A DNA stretch of 64,000 bases from Onchocerca lupi. Lineage: Eukaryota; Nematoda; Chromadorea; Rhabditida; Onchocercidae. Positions within the stretch are counted from its first letter, which is position 1, and each line of letters opens with the position of its first letter. The DNA lies in assembly GCA_028564675.1 (NCBI GenBank), contig JAOVVO010000023.1, forward strand, positions 62,001 through 126,000. The letters are read 5' to 3'. The notes below the pieces were generated by a model. It was not told the origin of the DNA, ran no database searches, and was given only the letters and a program-made list of their open reading frames with translations. Positions 1 to 12,159 of the stretch are shown here, piece after piece. The position numbers and the translations under genes were made by a program.

Positions 1-81
1 CAATTTTTCAAGTATACAATCGGCATATAAATCACATTTGTGTTGAATTGATAGAAAAGTCATATTTCATCTAAATCTCGT

Positions 82-113
<32 letters not shown>

Positions 114-2014
114 CAAATCCCTGCGTTACTGAAAAAGCAAATGCAAAACGTAAACGCAACGCCAACACGCCTCGCATTGAATGTCTTGCAATTATTCCGA
201 CCAAACCGAGACAGTACGCGTAATCGCTACGAAATCATCGCATCCCTTACAAAATGTTAATTATGATAAGAAAAGATAATTATGCAGTTGCAATTACTAT
301 ATAATGATAATTACATGATTACAACACAGTAATATGATGATAATATGATAACATGATAATATGATAAGATTATATTGATAAAATATATTGTATTATCATA
401 ATTGTGATTATGATATCACCAGAATAATAGCAAAATTTTGCAGTGTAATTTGAATATAGAATGGTATGTTTGAGATAGTGCATTCCAAAAGAAACACCAA
501 TTAGATTAGAAGATTTTCATTTTAATTTTTTTTTTCTTAAGTAGATTTTTTTTTTTTTTTTTGCAAAAATATAGATTAGAAGTAATTTGGCAATTTTTTC
601 ATTTTCTGCGTTACATAAAATATATCATCCATGCTGGATTCGCATCTTTACGCAAATGATAAATCCAACGATCCAATAAAATTATTCTTTCTTACAAAAA
701 GAAGAAATAAAAGTTGGCGAAAAGATTGAAATTTATCAGGAAACGATCATTCAATTCGTCTTTAAATTCTTGTAAATATCATTTTAACTTTATCTAAAAA
801 TTCCAATTCTTTTTTCAATTACTCAATTCTAATTCTCTTTTTTTTTTTTTTTTTTTTTTTTGAAGCTTTTTAATCAAACATGTTTGTTATCTCAGCAACA
901 TTTGCCATGTTCCTTCTATATGGTTCAGTCTACTGATTAAAAAGGATATTTTCCATAAAGCTAAGGTTCAGTTTTCAAAAGTAAAATGCCAAGAAAATAG
1001 AATAATTTGGAATTGCTCCAGAAATTCCACAAAACTTTACAGGTTACAGATCGAAGAAGAAATCACTGGACAAAATAAAGTTGGAGAGTCGGGATTATTT
1101 TTGAATCTAAAGTGATTGTATCCTCATTATAGTGAGGAAATTGCTAAAATTAATATGTCAGAAAATTTCCTCCTTTTTCTTTCTCGTTAAAAAACGATAA
1201 AATTGGCATACGGTAAACGATTTACAGTAGATGAAGATGCTGTACAGTAAAAGAGCCGAAGTATGATTTACCATAATTTATGAATTTGCAAAGCTACGAG
1301 CATTATAAAAATTTTTAATAACATATCATTTCGCGAGAGATTTGTGCTGTTCATTTTAAAAAGTAAAAATATGATGTGATAGCTTGGAAGATTGCTCATT
1401 TTCGCCTAATAACTTAAGATTATTTCCAAGATTTTGATTATTTAATTAATTCTAATTATTATCAGATTAGTTTCCAGCTTCCGTTCGATCATTAATCTAA
1501 TTAAATTCTTCACTAAATACTCAACATATGACGAAAATAAGAAAAATTTTGAAATTTTGTGACTTAAAAAATCCAATAAGTACTTTTCAGTTTTATTAAA
1601 TTTAATGATGTTAATTTCTCTTTTTATATTTTTAATGATGTTAATTTCTCTTTTTATATTATTTCTAAATTCGATTATTACAGAAATTTTGGAATCATGG
1701 AAGAATTGTAGATGAAAACGAGAAAATCACAAAATGAATAAAGACTTTATCATAAATGATTCTTAAATTTTGGATTTTAATTTGAGAATGAAATTTTGAT
1801 TGAAATTCGAAACATAAAAGCATGTCAGCTTTTATTCATTTAATCAATCCATAAACATTTAAAACACGCATAAATTACTTCATGATTGCACAACTGCTGA
1901 TAATTATTGCAACGATTATCTCTGATTTCGAAATTTTAAAACTTTGATGTAAAATGTTTCAATTTATTTGCAACAGATGGATTATTTTCTTTTTTTTTTT
2001 TTTTTTTTGATAAT
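1..2014. other. intergenic, no gene recognised
   Basis: No convincing gene is seen. Poly-A (about 88-111) and poly-T (about 838-860) tracts and ATGATAATATGATA-like simple sequence (about 325-385) are present. About 130-250 is less AT-rich than its surroundings but has no frame I can defend. A short stretch at 1042-1112 on the plus strand reads like coding sequence after a possible acceptor (cttacag), but it has no partner exon. Confidence 0.6.
1601..1660. repeat. two exact tandem copies of a 30-base unit
   Basis: Positions 1601-1630 and 1631-1660 are identical, beginning tttaatgatgttaatttc. Perfect identity suggests a recent duplication in non-coding DNA. Confidence 0.9.
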
Positions 2015-4553
2015 TTAAATGAAACTTTCTACATATTTGTTAAATCCTGTCTTTGGCGGCTGTGGATTCATTGAAATTTCTCCATATCGATGATAGAGAT
2101 ATCCCCAGCAGAATGAAATTGTTGCTTCCTAAATTTATAGCATAAAATTTTTTTCCAAATAATTTTAAAATTTTCCTAAATTAGATTTGTCTAGGAGAAG
2201 TTAAAAATACGAATGCAAGAGTTTCAAGTTTTAGAAGCTTAGGTTTTTGAACTTTGCAAGAATTATCCGTTTATTTATTTTATGCTTACTCGATTTTGAG
2301 TACAAAAATCGGATACATTGTCGCATAAATCCGGTGCATATTTGAAAATGTCCTTTTCAGTATAATTACGGCAAATCATGCCGGCTACATCAATCAAACA
2401 TTTCACAAAAAATAAACTAAAATAAAAAATGAATGAAATTTCTAGATGAAATTCTAATATGAATGATTCATTTGATCATGTAGAAATTTTACTACTACAA
2501 TCAAATTATTGCCAAATTGTTGATCGTTTAAATCGGTTTGCTATTAAGCCATTAAAATTTAATTTAAAAACTTTATTCCATTCCATGAAATTAAAATCGA
2601 TTAGTTTAGGATTAAAACGATAAAAAAATAAAAGATTATTCTCAGAATCATAAATGTTTAGCTGATAAAAAATGATTATGTAAATGATAACGTTGTATTA
2701 ATTTCACTACAACTAAATTAAAGCTCTACTGCAACCAAACTTATATCAAAGTCTAAATTTTATAAAGCAAAAAATTTATGTCTTAAAAAAAAATCCTTTT
2801 TCATGTGAAAAACGAAAAAAAGTATTTAATACTACTTGAAATATTTGATATCGTCTATTGGAGTATCAGATGTCGTAGAAATTCGATGATCTCAATCATT
2901 TAACCAAGTTTTCGGATTGAAATTATTAATTAGAAAACTTGAATTTACAACTTAATTCTAATGATTTTATTTACATTTACAGTTTAGTCTCATTTCTAAT
3001 AACTTACTCGCAAAGGCCATCAATTTGTGGCCACATCGATGTATAAGCATCGCATGCAGCAACAGATGATTTACAACTTTCATCATTTTGCCGTTCACGA
3101 ATTAAATATGCCTGTAGATATTGCCAACTTATCTATTCAAATTTAATTAATAAAAACTTGAAATTTTATTTAAAATTCAAAATTAAATTTTTTTTCGAAT
3201 TTTTGAAATATATTCACTTTGGCAATGCTTTACTTAATTTCTTATGAAACGAATGGGTCTATTTCGTCTATCTAGTTTTTTTTTTTTTTTTTTTTCTTGG
3301 CCAATTAAATTGCACTGTGAAAACGTCAAAAGTCAGCATAATCAGGGAAAATTTTTATCTACATAAATCCTAAAAAAAAAAAAAAAAGGTATTTTATTTA
3401 ATACTAAAATATATTATGATTAAAATATGACATATTTATATTATAACCATTTTACTGGCTAAATCATATGCCATTTGTTCAGCAGATGGATATTCATCAA
3501 TGCGATTTGATATATCCAACCATTCATCTGATTGAAATGAACAATGATCACAAATTTTTAATTTTTGACCAGCAATAAAACTATCAAATATCATAAGCAT
3601 TTCAAATTCTTATAATTTTTAATAGCTTATGATTAATTAAGTTTAACGAAGCATTTATGATGCAATATCCTATCAGTATAGATTTCTGGATTTTCTTTTC
3701 CTTTTTTTTTTTTAGAAAATTTTTATATTAAAATTAAAAAATTCCAATGATTAGTTATAGTAAGTCTTTCTTTATTTAATTAAATGTGATTTTGAAAATT
3801 GTAAACTTGTTGAAATTGAAGTTTTTCAAGATTTAATTTGAAAGTTTGAAAAAAAAAGTCATTATGAGAATAGTTATAGCGATATTTTACGATCAGTGAC
3901 ACTGTAACACGAACAACCTTTTTACTGAATTCACTTGGATATGAAATGAGATGGTACAGAACAACATATAGAAGAAATTCTTGAAAAAATTAATGCAAAC
4001 TTTAGAAAATACTGCAAATTATCCTGGCAGTATCAATCAGTCTAATATTATTAATAGCCTAGTTGGCAAGAATTGGCCATATGATTCGAACAAAATATCG
4101 AAAATACTACATATGGCCTAGTAAATTTGTAATCATATCATCATTATTATAACTAGAAAATCTATATATTTAAACATTAAGCAATTCTATGTGATTGATT
4201 TCTCATAATTTTCTGCTTTTTTGAATCATTCTTTAGATTTTGAAGGAAAAAAAAGAAAAAAAAATCTACCTCTAATCGGAAAAGAACCATCTTCTACGAT
4301 ATCTTTTGGTACATCTGGTTGTTGATGCACCAGAAATGCAGGTGCATGCGGTATCTTTGTGGTACCATTTTTCATATCTTGTAACATTGTTTTTCGACTG
4401 TAATCAAGCAAAAATTTCAATTTGATTTGATTTTAATTTCACTTTTTTTTTCATGCCACTTTTAAATGCATACTTTTTTTTGGCTGTGATAGATTTTTTT
4501 GTTGAAATCATAGTTGTTGACTTTTTTATCGATTCGATAGTTTCTAGCAACAT
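2015..4553 (-). CDS. Cys-containing protein of unknown function, six exons
   Basis: Exons, 5' to 3' on the minus strand: 4553-4474, 4397-4270, 3608-3448, 3111-3008, 2416-2290, 2128-2015. All phases agree and total 714 bases (237 residues plus TAA). The N-terminal third is polar and Lys/Thr-rich (STKKSITAKKNRK). The C-terminal two thirds carries regularly spaced cysteines (KICDHCSF, ESCKSSVAACDAY, GLCEDLFFVKC, GMICRNY, DLCDNVSDFC, ISFCWGY), suggesting a disulfide-stabilised extracellular domain. No signal peptide is visible, so an upstream exon may be missing. A ttttcag acceptor lies about 15 bases before the chosen ATG and could be the spliced-leader site. The exon 3 acceptor (ttataag) is weak but is the only one found that keeps the frame. 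The family is not recognised, so no function is assigned. Confidence 0.65.
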
Positions 4554-6966
4554 TGTATTAATTAAAACTGAAAAATATGAATGAAGAAGAATGAATACTA
4601 GAAATAGTACTAAATGATTAATTTATTGATTGCTTTTAACTTACGAATAAATGAAATTGATAAAAATGACAAGAAAATTTAAAATTTTTTGAAAATAATT
4701 TGAAATAATTTTGTCGCATTTTTCCATCCTATCAAATTTTTTGTTCACTTACCAAAAAAGTATATCTTTAATGCATACATTAGTATAAGATGATTAAAGG
4801 AAAAATTAGATAATAATAGTAATATTTTATCAACTGAATTACTAAATCGTTGAGTTAAAGAATAAAACGATTTTTTTCAGAAACTCATATAAATATGAAA
4901 TAAATTTTATGTTAATTTTTAAGATTTCTCGCAAGACACTCTTTAATTATCAGAAGAAAATTTTGCCAGAATATTACGATGATAAAAAACTAATCGATGG
5001 TGAAAAACGATGAAATCTATATCTAGAAAAACGACCAAAATGAGCATATTTGTCAAGCACTTGTTGAAATGCATTTATCGATGGACATAATAGTTCAATG
5101 AAAATTCCTGAAAGATTTTTACTAATTAATTTAACTATAATTCACTGTCAGGTTAACAAATTTTCCGGATTAGCCAATAATAAGCTAAGAAATACTGAAC
5201 TCTTCGCTGTCTTACTAATTTGCTAATCTTAAAGTCTTAGATCATCTGATTTGAAAAATAATACTAAAACATTCCCTAAAAAATGAATTAATGTCATAAA
5301 TTTGAAAAATTTTTGCTAAATTACTGAAATGATTTGAGAAATTACAATTAATTCATGCCAATTTTATTGCAGTCACTTACTACATCCCTTATTTGTGTGC
5401 AGTAAATTTGGACTATAAATTCGATAACAAAATATGACCAAAAATTATATAGAAAGAGTTTAACATCGAAATACAAATAGGTATTTTTAGCATTATCGAT
5501 TTTTTTTTTATTAAACATTATGATAATTTTTAGTTTATTTATTGAGAGAGTTTACTTCTCTTTTTTATGCGCAAACATCAACAGCTACGGTATTATTTGC
5601 ATACCGTAACTGTTAATGTATGTGGAAAAGAAGAATAAGAATTACTCAATATCACTTCAAATTGTAAATATTATGACAATAAATGGAAAAATATTTAAGA
5701 TTTCAAGCTTTATCATTCTTAATTTATGTTAATTGATATCATTTCATTCATCACTGCAATGTTATTCTCAAGCAGATATTTGATATACTATTTTTTCCCT
5801 TCTATCAACCGCTTTATTTATCTGTTTTCACTCATCTCAACATCTTAATTTTCCATCTTTTTCTTTGCGATTCGATACGAATGATTATCATATTGATAAT
5901 TGAAAAATTCTAACATAAGAATGAATTTTCTAAAAATTTCTGCCAAGTTTTTTCATTATATCATAAAATAACAACAATCTTTCTATCTTTTTACCGATTA
6001 TATTTTTCTAACATTTTTGATAGATTGCTTATCATTAATTTATTTGAAAAAAAAAAAGATCGATTTTTATCAGGTTGTTTTGTATACCACAGAATCAAGA
6101 GTCAGAATCCATCATTAGTTATGAAAGTCTAAATTACTAATGCTACTTATTTACTTGAAATTTTTGCAAATTTCAACACTTTTTTTATATATCTGTAAGA
6201 TTGAAGGTAATAAGAAGATAGAAAAATTAAGTTGAAAATAAGTAAGTTTTGAGTATGCATATTTTAAGTTACTTTATCTCAAACAATATTCAGTAGCCAA
6301 AATAGACAAATCACTTCGGATATTTAGGATTATTGGTAGAATTTCACATTAATCAGTTGATCGCTTAACTTTCGCTTTCTTCTTCTAAATCAGTATTTCA
6401 GTTCAATCCTGATAAATAAAGAACGATTGATATGATTTTACGAAAATGATAATAGTGAGGAATGTGACGCTCCATCTGTCAATTCTTTCTCGTCAAAGCC
6501 AAAAATAGCATATACAAAAGCTTGCGAAAATATTACGGCGCAAACAAATGAAAATTGATGTATATGCGTAAGTTTCTGAAATTTTACTTATTTTTAAATT
6601 TGAATTCGAAACTTAAATAATTATGGAAAAACAATGTTCAGTATAAAAATCAAAATTCGATATAATATGTTGTACTACTGTATAACGGATACGTTTCGAC
6701 ATATGATTCTTGCATTATTCCGATACATCTGTGCTAAATTAAAACTTGGCTTTCTGTAAAGCTGGCCATTCATTTCCAATCATTAATTCCTATATTTAAT
6801 GCCATTCTAGTAATTTGGAATATTAATATTCGCAGTTAATTAACATGCAGCATGCAGAAATCGATGAAAATTATTCAGTAGAATATGCAATCATGATAAT
6901 ATTCCATCATATCAATGATAATATCCAATCGTATTTACATAAATTATAACGAGATAATTGGATGAA
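4554..6966. other. intergenic, no gene recognised
   Basis: AT-rich sequence between two minus-strand genes. It should contain the promoter of the Cys-containing gene to its left. A short frame at about 4640-4720 (minus) looks like a signal peptide before a gtaagtt donor (4636-4642), but I could not join it in phase to the next exon with a start codon. Confidence 0.6.
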
Positions 6967-8340
6967 TTAAATAATCTCAAAACTAACAACATCTTCTTCA
7001 GCATTATTCACATAAAGTTGCAATATAGCGAAACCAATAAGTCCATAAAGACCAGTAAGTAGGAGATACGGTAATGATAAATCGATAATTGCTCCCAAGG
7101 CTAAATGTAATAAGAATCCACCACCAACAGTTAAGCATAAAAGTTTTGCGCGATTTTTATCAATTATCGATGAACCAAAATGAGGAATTAATCCAATAGC
7201 CATTGGTGTTAAAGCTGCAATTGGTGGCATACCGATGAGATTTGTGTCTGAGAAGATAAATCCTGTCAAGAGACCCTGAAATGAGTCGAGGAAAAAGAAA
7301 AAAAAAAAAAAAATTCAATGATAATAATAAATAGCAATAAAAAATGTTTATAAAACAATAGTACAACAACAAAGTTCAATCTTTAAAACATTTTTGGATG
7401 ATCTTTGATCTTTTTATATCAATAATAACTATCAAAATGATAAAATCATTCGATGGGTTGAATGGGAATTGATTAAGAGATGATTATTGATACGATCAAA
7501 TTATTTTGAGAATATCTTTAATTAATGGAAATTACCTCGAAAACAGCAAAAGAGAATAGTACGTGTCGTCGAAGTAAGTCATTCTTTGCTGTTACTTCCA
7601 GTGGTAGATGTAAGAAGTAGTAGATGATAAGTGGAAGGATGACGTATGCCAAGAAGATGGCATCTGAATTGCTTACAATGAATCCGAGCAATGGCGAGAA
7701 AAGAATACCACCAAAGAATGCTCCAAAACTTTGGCCCAACAACATGATAGCCATCCAGCAAAAGGCACTCATAAGCTTCGTGGTATCCAGATCTGGTAAT
7801 ACCGATTCAGTATCCTGTATCTTTATCATCATCTCATCACGTTGTTTCAATAATTCTTGATGAAAAATGTTGAACTGTCGGTATGTTCCTGCCTAAATTA
7901 GAAAAATTTCAATTTGTATTTAAGTTTAAATCAAGAAAATCAACGGAAAAAAGAATGACTCAAAGTAAAATAAGTTGAAATTAAAAAAGTGAAAATTGTT
8001 GATTATTTAAGACGTTTATAATTGTTGGTTATTTAAGACGTTTATAAAGCCATGAAATTCCAAAAGAATTCGATTCAAATTTCTCTTCCGATTTTCTTTC
8101 AATCTCTCATCATCATTCCCACTTTTTTTCGACCTATATTTTCTTTCTCCTCTCCTTCATTTTCCACATTTCAATTTCCTTTTTTTTTTTTTTTCTTTAG
8201 AAAAAGGAAATTTAAAGTACCTTGCTAGCTAAATTCACAAATGAGATTGCATGTTTCATCAAGTTACCAATGCCATTTTCAAATTCACTTTTATATTGAT
8301 CGGCTAATTCAACCAGACTGACCACTGGATTTGATGTCAT
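6967..8340 (-). CDS. BAX inhibitor-1 (TMBIM6)-like membrane protein
   Basis: Exons: 8340-8221, 7892-7536, 7275-6967. All joins are phase 0, giving 261 residues against about 237 for human TMBIM6. After a soluble N-terminus of about 85 residues come six or seven hydrophobic segments (MLLGQSFGAFFGGILF, AIFLAYVILPLIIYYFL, HVLFSFAVFEGLLTGFIF, IAALTPMAIGLI, LLCLTVGGGFLLHLALGAI, LTGLYGLIGFAILQLYV). Their order, with an FxFxxxxGLLTG segment followed later by GLYGLIGFAILQLYVNNAEED, resembles BI-1, an ER membrane protein that limits calcium release and cell death. The match is by pattern, not alignment, so another polytopic family is possible. The start is the only ATG before exon 1. A mildly AG-like site (ctgag) sits upstream. 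Confidence 0.6.
7994..8045. repeat. 26-base tandem duplication in an intron
   Basis: Two copies of aattgttg(a/g)ttatttaagacgtttat lie head to tail in intron 1 of the BI-1-like gene. They differ at one base. Confidence 0.85.
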
Positions 8341-9155
8341 TAAGCTAATTCTCAGATCAAATCAGAAAACCAAAGAAGCAACCAATTAATCGAATATATA
8401 AATGATAGGAATGAACAATTTATTAAAAAATTTAATGTTTTGTATTGGAAGAAGAATTTATTAAAATTTGTAAATTTATGCAAATTTCATAAATTTAATA
8501 GTATAATTTTCTTCTGTTCTAATTGTAAGTATAAAACATCTAAATATTAGATTGATGAATGAAAACTTGCTAATTAATGCTAAAGTTTTGCTCCAGAACA
8601 ATATTTCACTTTCAATTTTTCCATTGTTCCGAAAGCCTATGCAAATATATTAGTTCTCTTTTAACGAAAAAATTCTATATATTGCTAGCAAAATTATATT
8701 TCAAAAGATTTATTTTTTAAAGCTATAAAGAAAAACTACTTTATGTAAACTAATTAATGATGAATGACAGATATGATTTATCGATGTCCAAACGACCTGG
8801 CAAATAAATCAAAACATTTTGATAGTTCATACCGTAATTTCATTCTGGCAGTTGATATTCGTCTATTCGGAATAAGATAAGAGTCAGATTAAACAGTTAG
8901 GTAGTGATAAATCAATCAAAAAAAAATTAATCTGAGTGTTTGAATGGATGATTTAAACTTTATGCTATTTGTTTTATTTCAGAATTCTAGAACTATAAAA
9001 TTTTTAGTTTTTCAGATATTGCAATAAATTATAATTAATGGCGAATCAAATAGATGGTTAATTGATATAATTGCGATGTACAAAGATTCTTCACATTTTT
9101 CGCTTGCTTCATCTCATACTTTTAGCATGTTTCAAATTGTATAAAATATTTGAAA
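8341..9155. other. intergenic, upstream of the BI-1-like gene
   Basis: AT-rich sequence between the BI-1-like start codon and the Helitron 3' end. It should hold the BI-1-like promoter. Nothing else is recognised. Confidence 0.6.
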
Positions 9156-11177
9156 TTAGCCATACCCGGCCAAGTTCTGCTTGGTCAATCCACTTAGTCT
9201 ATATAAATAAAAATGCAGATATTCATTTGTTCAAAATCTTAAATCTCCAAATTTTTTTAAACATCAGCTTTACCTATATTAGTTTAAAATCTAAGATCTC
9301 TGAAAGTTCTGACCTATTGCCTTGAAATTTTGAAACTACGTTTCATTTGAATAAACGCATGTTTTCATATTTTTTTTATATACACGCATTTGCTGTAGTG
9401 TAGCTTAATCTGGTTAAATGAAAAAAAATTGCTGTAACTCAGTCTGATTAAAATGGAAAAAAAGAAAAAAGGAAAGCACATGTTTTTAATGTTGAGGAAA
9501 ATTAGTTTCATAGTGCTTGTGGGTATACAATATTTTTTGTTCTTCTATTGTTTGTACAAATATAGAGATTTTCTGGTTTGCCGATTCTAGAACATGCAAC
9601 ATATGAATTATCTATGTGAGAAGCAATCTGTTTCTAGATTTAAACCGCACAGTTTAAAGATTGGCCCTGAGCTTTGTTGATGGTGAATGCAAAAGCCAAT
9701 CGAATTGGGAATTGCAATCTATTAAATTGAAGTAGCATATCAGTGGAATCATAGTAGTGTGAAGAATGAGAATATCTTTCTATTTGGAAGATTCTGACAA
9801 GATTGTTGCATCTACGACGTCTCTCATTAATTTTTTTCCTGCAAGCTACATATTATTGCAAAGTTTTGGCTGGTTGATGTTTCGCAACATGATAATTGGC
9901 ACGCTGATTTTCAATTGCAGTATGGGCAGTGGCATCACTGGTAGATCGAATGAATTCAAAAATTCTGTTGGATAATTAACAGTTTCATCTTACTTCTACA
10001 ACAGTGTCGATGAGTTGCCTAACTTTGAATGCTAGACTGGATAATATTTTTTAGTTCGTAAATGACTTTGTTCTTGGCCGCAAGAACAGCTCGTTCACTC
10101 ACCCAATATTGATTCTTATAAATGATTTGAATATAAGGAAATACTTTCTCAACCAATCACTAAATTGCAGAAGTTATGAGGCAATGAAATTTATTCTGAG
10201 GTCAGATCAGCCGGCACCTTTCCGCTTCCAATTTCCAGTAACTGATGTGAGAAAATCTCAGCTAATCGATCGTTTGCACGCGTATATGTAGTTAATTTTA
10301 ACGTCTTTACATGTTGCCATAGAATTAATTTTAACATCTTTACATATTGTCACAAAATAGAGTATTTTAGGCAAGCATTTATTTCGTCCGCTGGTGGTGA
10401 TCGAGAAATTATAGGTAGTGTTTGCTTGAAATCTTTTGAAAGCAAAATTAATGCATTCTCAAATGATTCGACGACTCCACATTTATGTGCGCTTTGTATG
10501 TTTTTTATAGCAAAGGCGAACACGGAACAATCCACCGGAACATTATCTACTTCGATGTCTTTTCGCATTTCTGTGATTGCTAATTTACTACCATCTTCTG
10601 TGTAAAGTACATCCATCGTTTTCAGTAATTTGTTGGATACTAATGCTCGAGGATGTCGTTTAGAGCATGTTCCGTCTATCATGCATGATGAATTTGAATT
10701 CAGCGTACCGCAAGATCTATGTATCATTTTTTCGTCGCAACTTCGTAAAAATTTTTATCAACGTCGACATCGGGTAATTCAGAATATATTACATCGTCGA
10801 TTTCATCTGAAATGATTTTGTTCTACAGCCACATTAGTATATGTGCGTGTGACAATTCTCTCTTTTGCCATTCTACTGAGTATATCCAATAGCGCACATA
10901 TTTTACCATATTTCAAAATTTCAAATTAATCGCTTGAAACGAGCTTGAAACATTGTATCAAAAAAAACAACGTGGGCGCGCTTAATAAATTCAGTCCTCT
11001 CATTTGGTTTTACCTGTCACAGGTATGACAGGTAAGAAAAAAAGTAGGTATATCCAAATAAAAACATGCGCCTATTTGAATGGTTATATCGAAATTTGAA
11101 AGCACTCAGTGAGGAGATTGCAAAGTTACCAGGGGAATAGTAGCAAGCGATGATTTACATTTTTTTTTTTATATAGA
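9156..11177 (-). mobile_element. Helitron copy 1, both termini present, internally deleted
   Basis: On the minus strand the element begins TCTATATAA at 11177 and ends GGCTAA at 9156, after a 7-bp hairpin. It sits between host A (11178) and T (9155), the classic Helitron A|T target with no target duplication. Broken coding remains read as Rep and helicase. About 10912-10840 gives YWIYSVEWQKR and an HAH (HUH) motif with frameshifts. About 10805-10740 gives EIDDV and DVDVDKNFYEVAT. 10727-10350 gives IHRSCGTLNSNSSCMIDG then SKDFKQTLPI, joining Rep-side and helicase sequence across a deletion. 10300-10190 gives AEIFSHQLLEIGSGKVPADL. About 9720-9640 gives the helicase motif FAFTINKAQGQSL. Frameshifts, stops and the missing N-terminal Rep show it is not autonomous. 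A second copy lies at about 58455-60936. Confidence 0.9.
9168..9186 (-). other. Helitron 3' terminal hairpin
   Basis: ggccaag / cttggtc form a 7-bp stem (one G.T pair) with a 5-base loop. It is separated by 8 bases from the terminal CTAA (plus-strand TTAG, 9156-9159). This is the expected Helitron termination structure and fixes the 3' end of copy 1. Confidence 0.85.
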
Positions 11178-12159
11178 TTTATGTAAAAATTTTAGAATTT
11201 TAACCAACTGATATTAGGATTAGATGATGAATTTTGCTTGGTCAATTCTGGATGGAGTCATAGATGGAATAAATCAATTTTTTAGGCCTTTTTTTATTTT
11301 GACTAATAAAATTAAAATAATGCTACTTGATAAATACTTGTTTAATTGTATCTTTTATGAAGAAAGGAAAAAATAATGCAGAATTGCAGTTTTATGCTTT
11401 AATATATACTTATTTAGAAACAGCATTTTAAATTTAGAAAATCAATTGATGGAAAAGAAAGAATAAGAGGAAAAAATTTTTAAAACATTTGCAAAAGGAA
11501 AGGTATGATTTTAGCAAAATTAAAAAAAAACTTTTCTTTTTAAAAATGAAAAAGCAAAATTCGTCATCCAGTTCTACTATTAGTTAGTTAAAAAAAGTAA
11601 AGGAAAGGTATAATTTTAATGAAATTAAAAAGAAATTTTTATCAAAAACATACATTCCCTTTTGAAAATGTTTTGCAAAATTTACCTTCATTCTTTCTTT
11701 CTCATCAATTGATGTCCTAAATTTGATAATACTTATAAATAAAGCAATATATTTAAAATATAAAACTGCGATTTAAACTTTTTTATTAAAATGCATGAAT
11801 TTTTCAGGAGAAAATCATGTTGTTCTTTGCAGCAACAACCTGATCTTTCAATTTTTTTTTTTCTTCTTTTTCAGTATTATCAAATTATTTCTTCTTAAAA
11901 TCTTTTCCTCTTCTAAAAGTAAGAAAATCATTTTATGCATTATTTTTGCCATTCTTATGGAATGTTTACTTTTTATTACTTTTTTTTTTTTTTTTAAATT
12001 TTATTTTCCGCTCCAATTATTTGTTCTTAAAGAATGATTTAAATCATGCGAAATTATCAATTTCTTCTTTTTGAATAGAAATACGATATTATAGAATTGA
12101 TATTATTCCTACCATCATCATCACAACTACTACTACTACTCCAAATAACTTATTTTGTA
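11178..12159. other. intergenic, upstream of the ShK-like gene
   Basis: Poly-T-rich sequence with short purine-rich stretches and no gene. It should hold the promoter of the plus-strand secreted gene. A ttgaatag acceptor at about 12072-12079 could be a spliced-leader site. A short ACT repeat is at about 12127-12141. Confidence 0.55.

Noticed and set aside
4636..4725. Signal-peptide-like minus-strand stretch before a gtaagtt donor, possible first exon of the Cys-containing gene
   Set aside because: The hydrophobic frame that fits the next exon has an in-frame stop and no ATG; the frame with an ATG does not join in phase.
9766..10815. Plus-strand open frames within the Helitron
   Set aside because: They are antisense shadows of the broken minus-strand Rep/helicase coding sequence.
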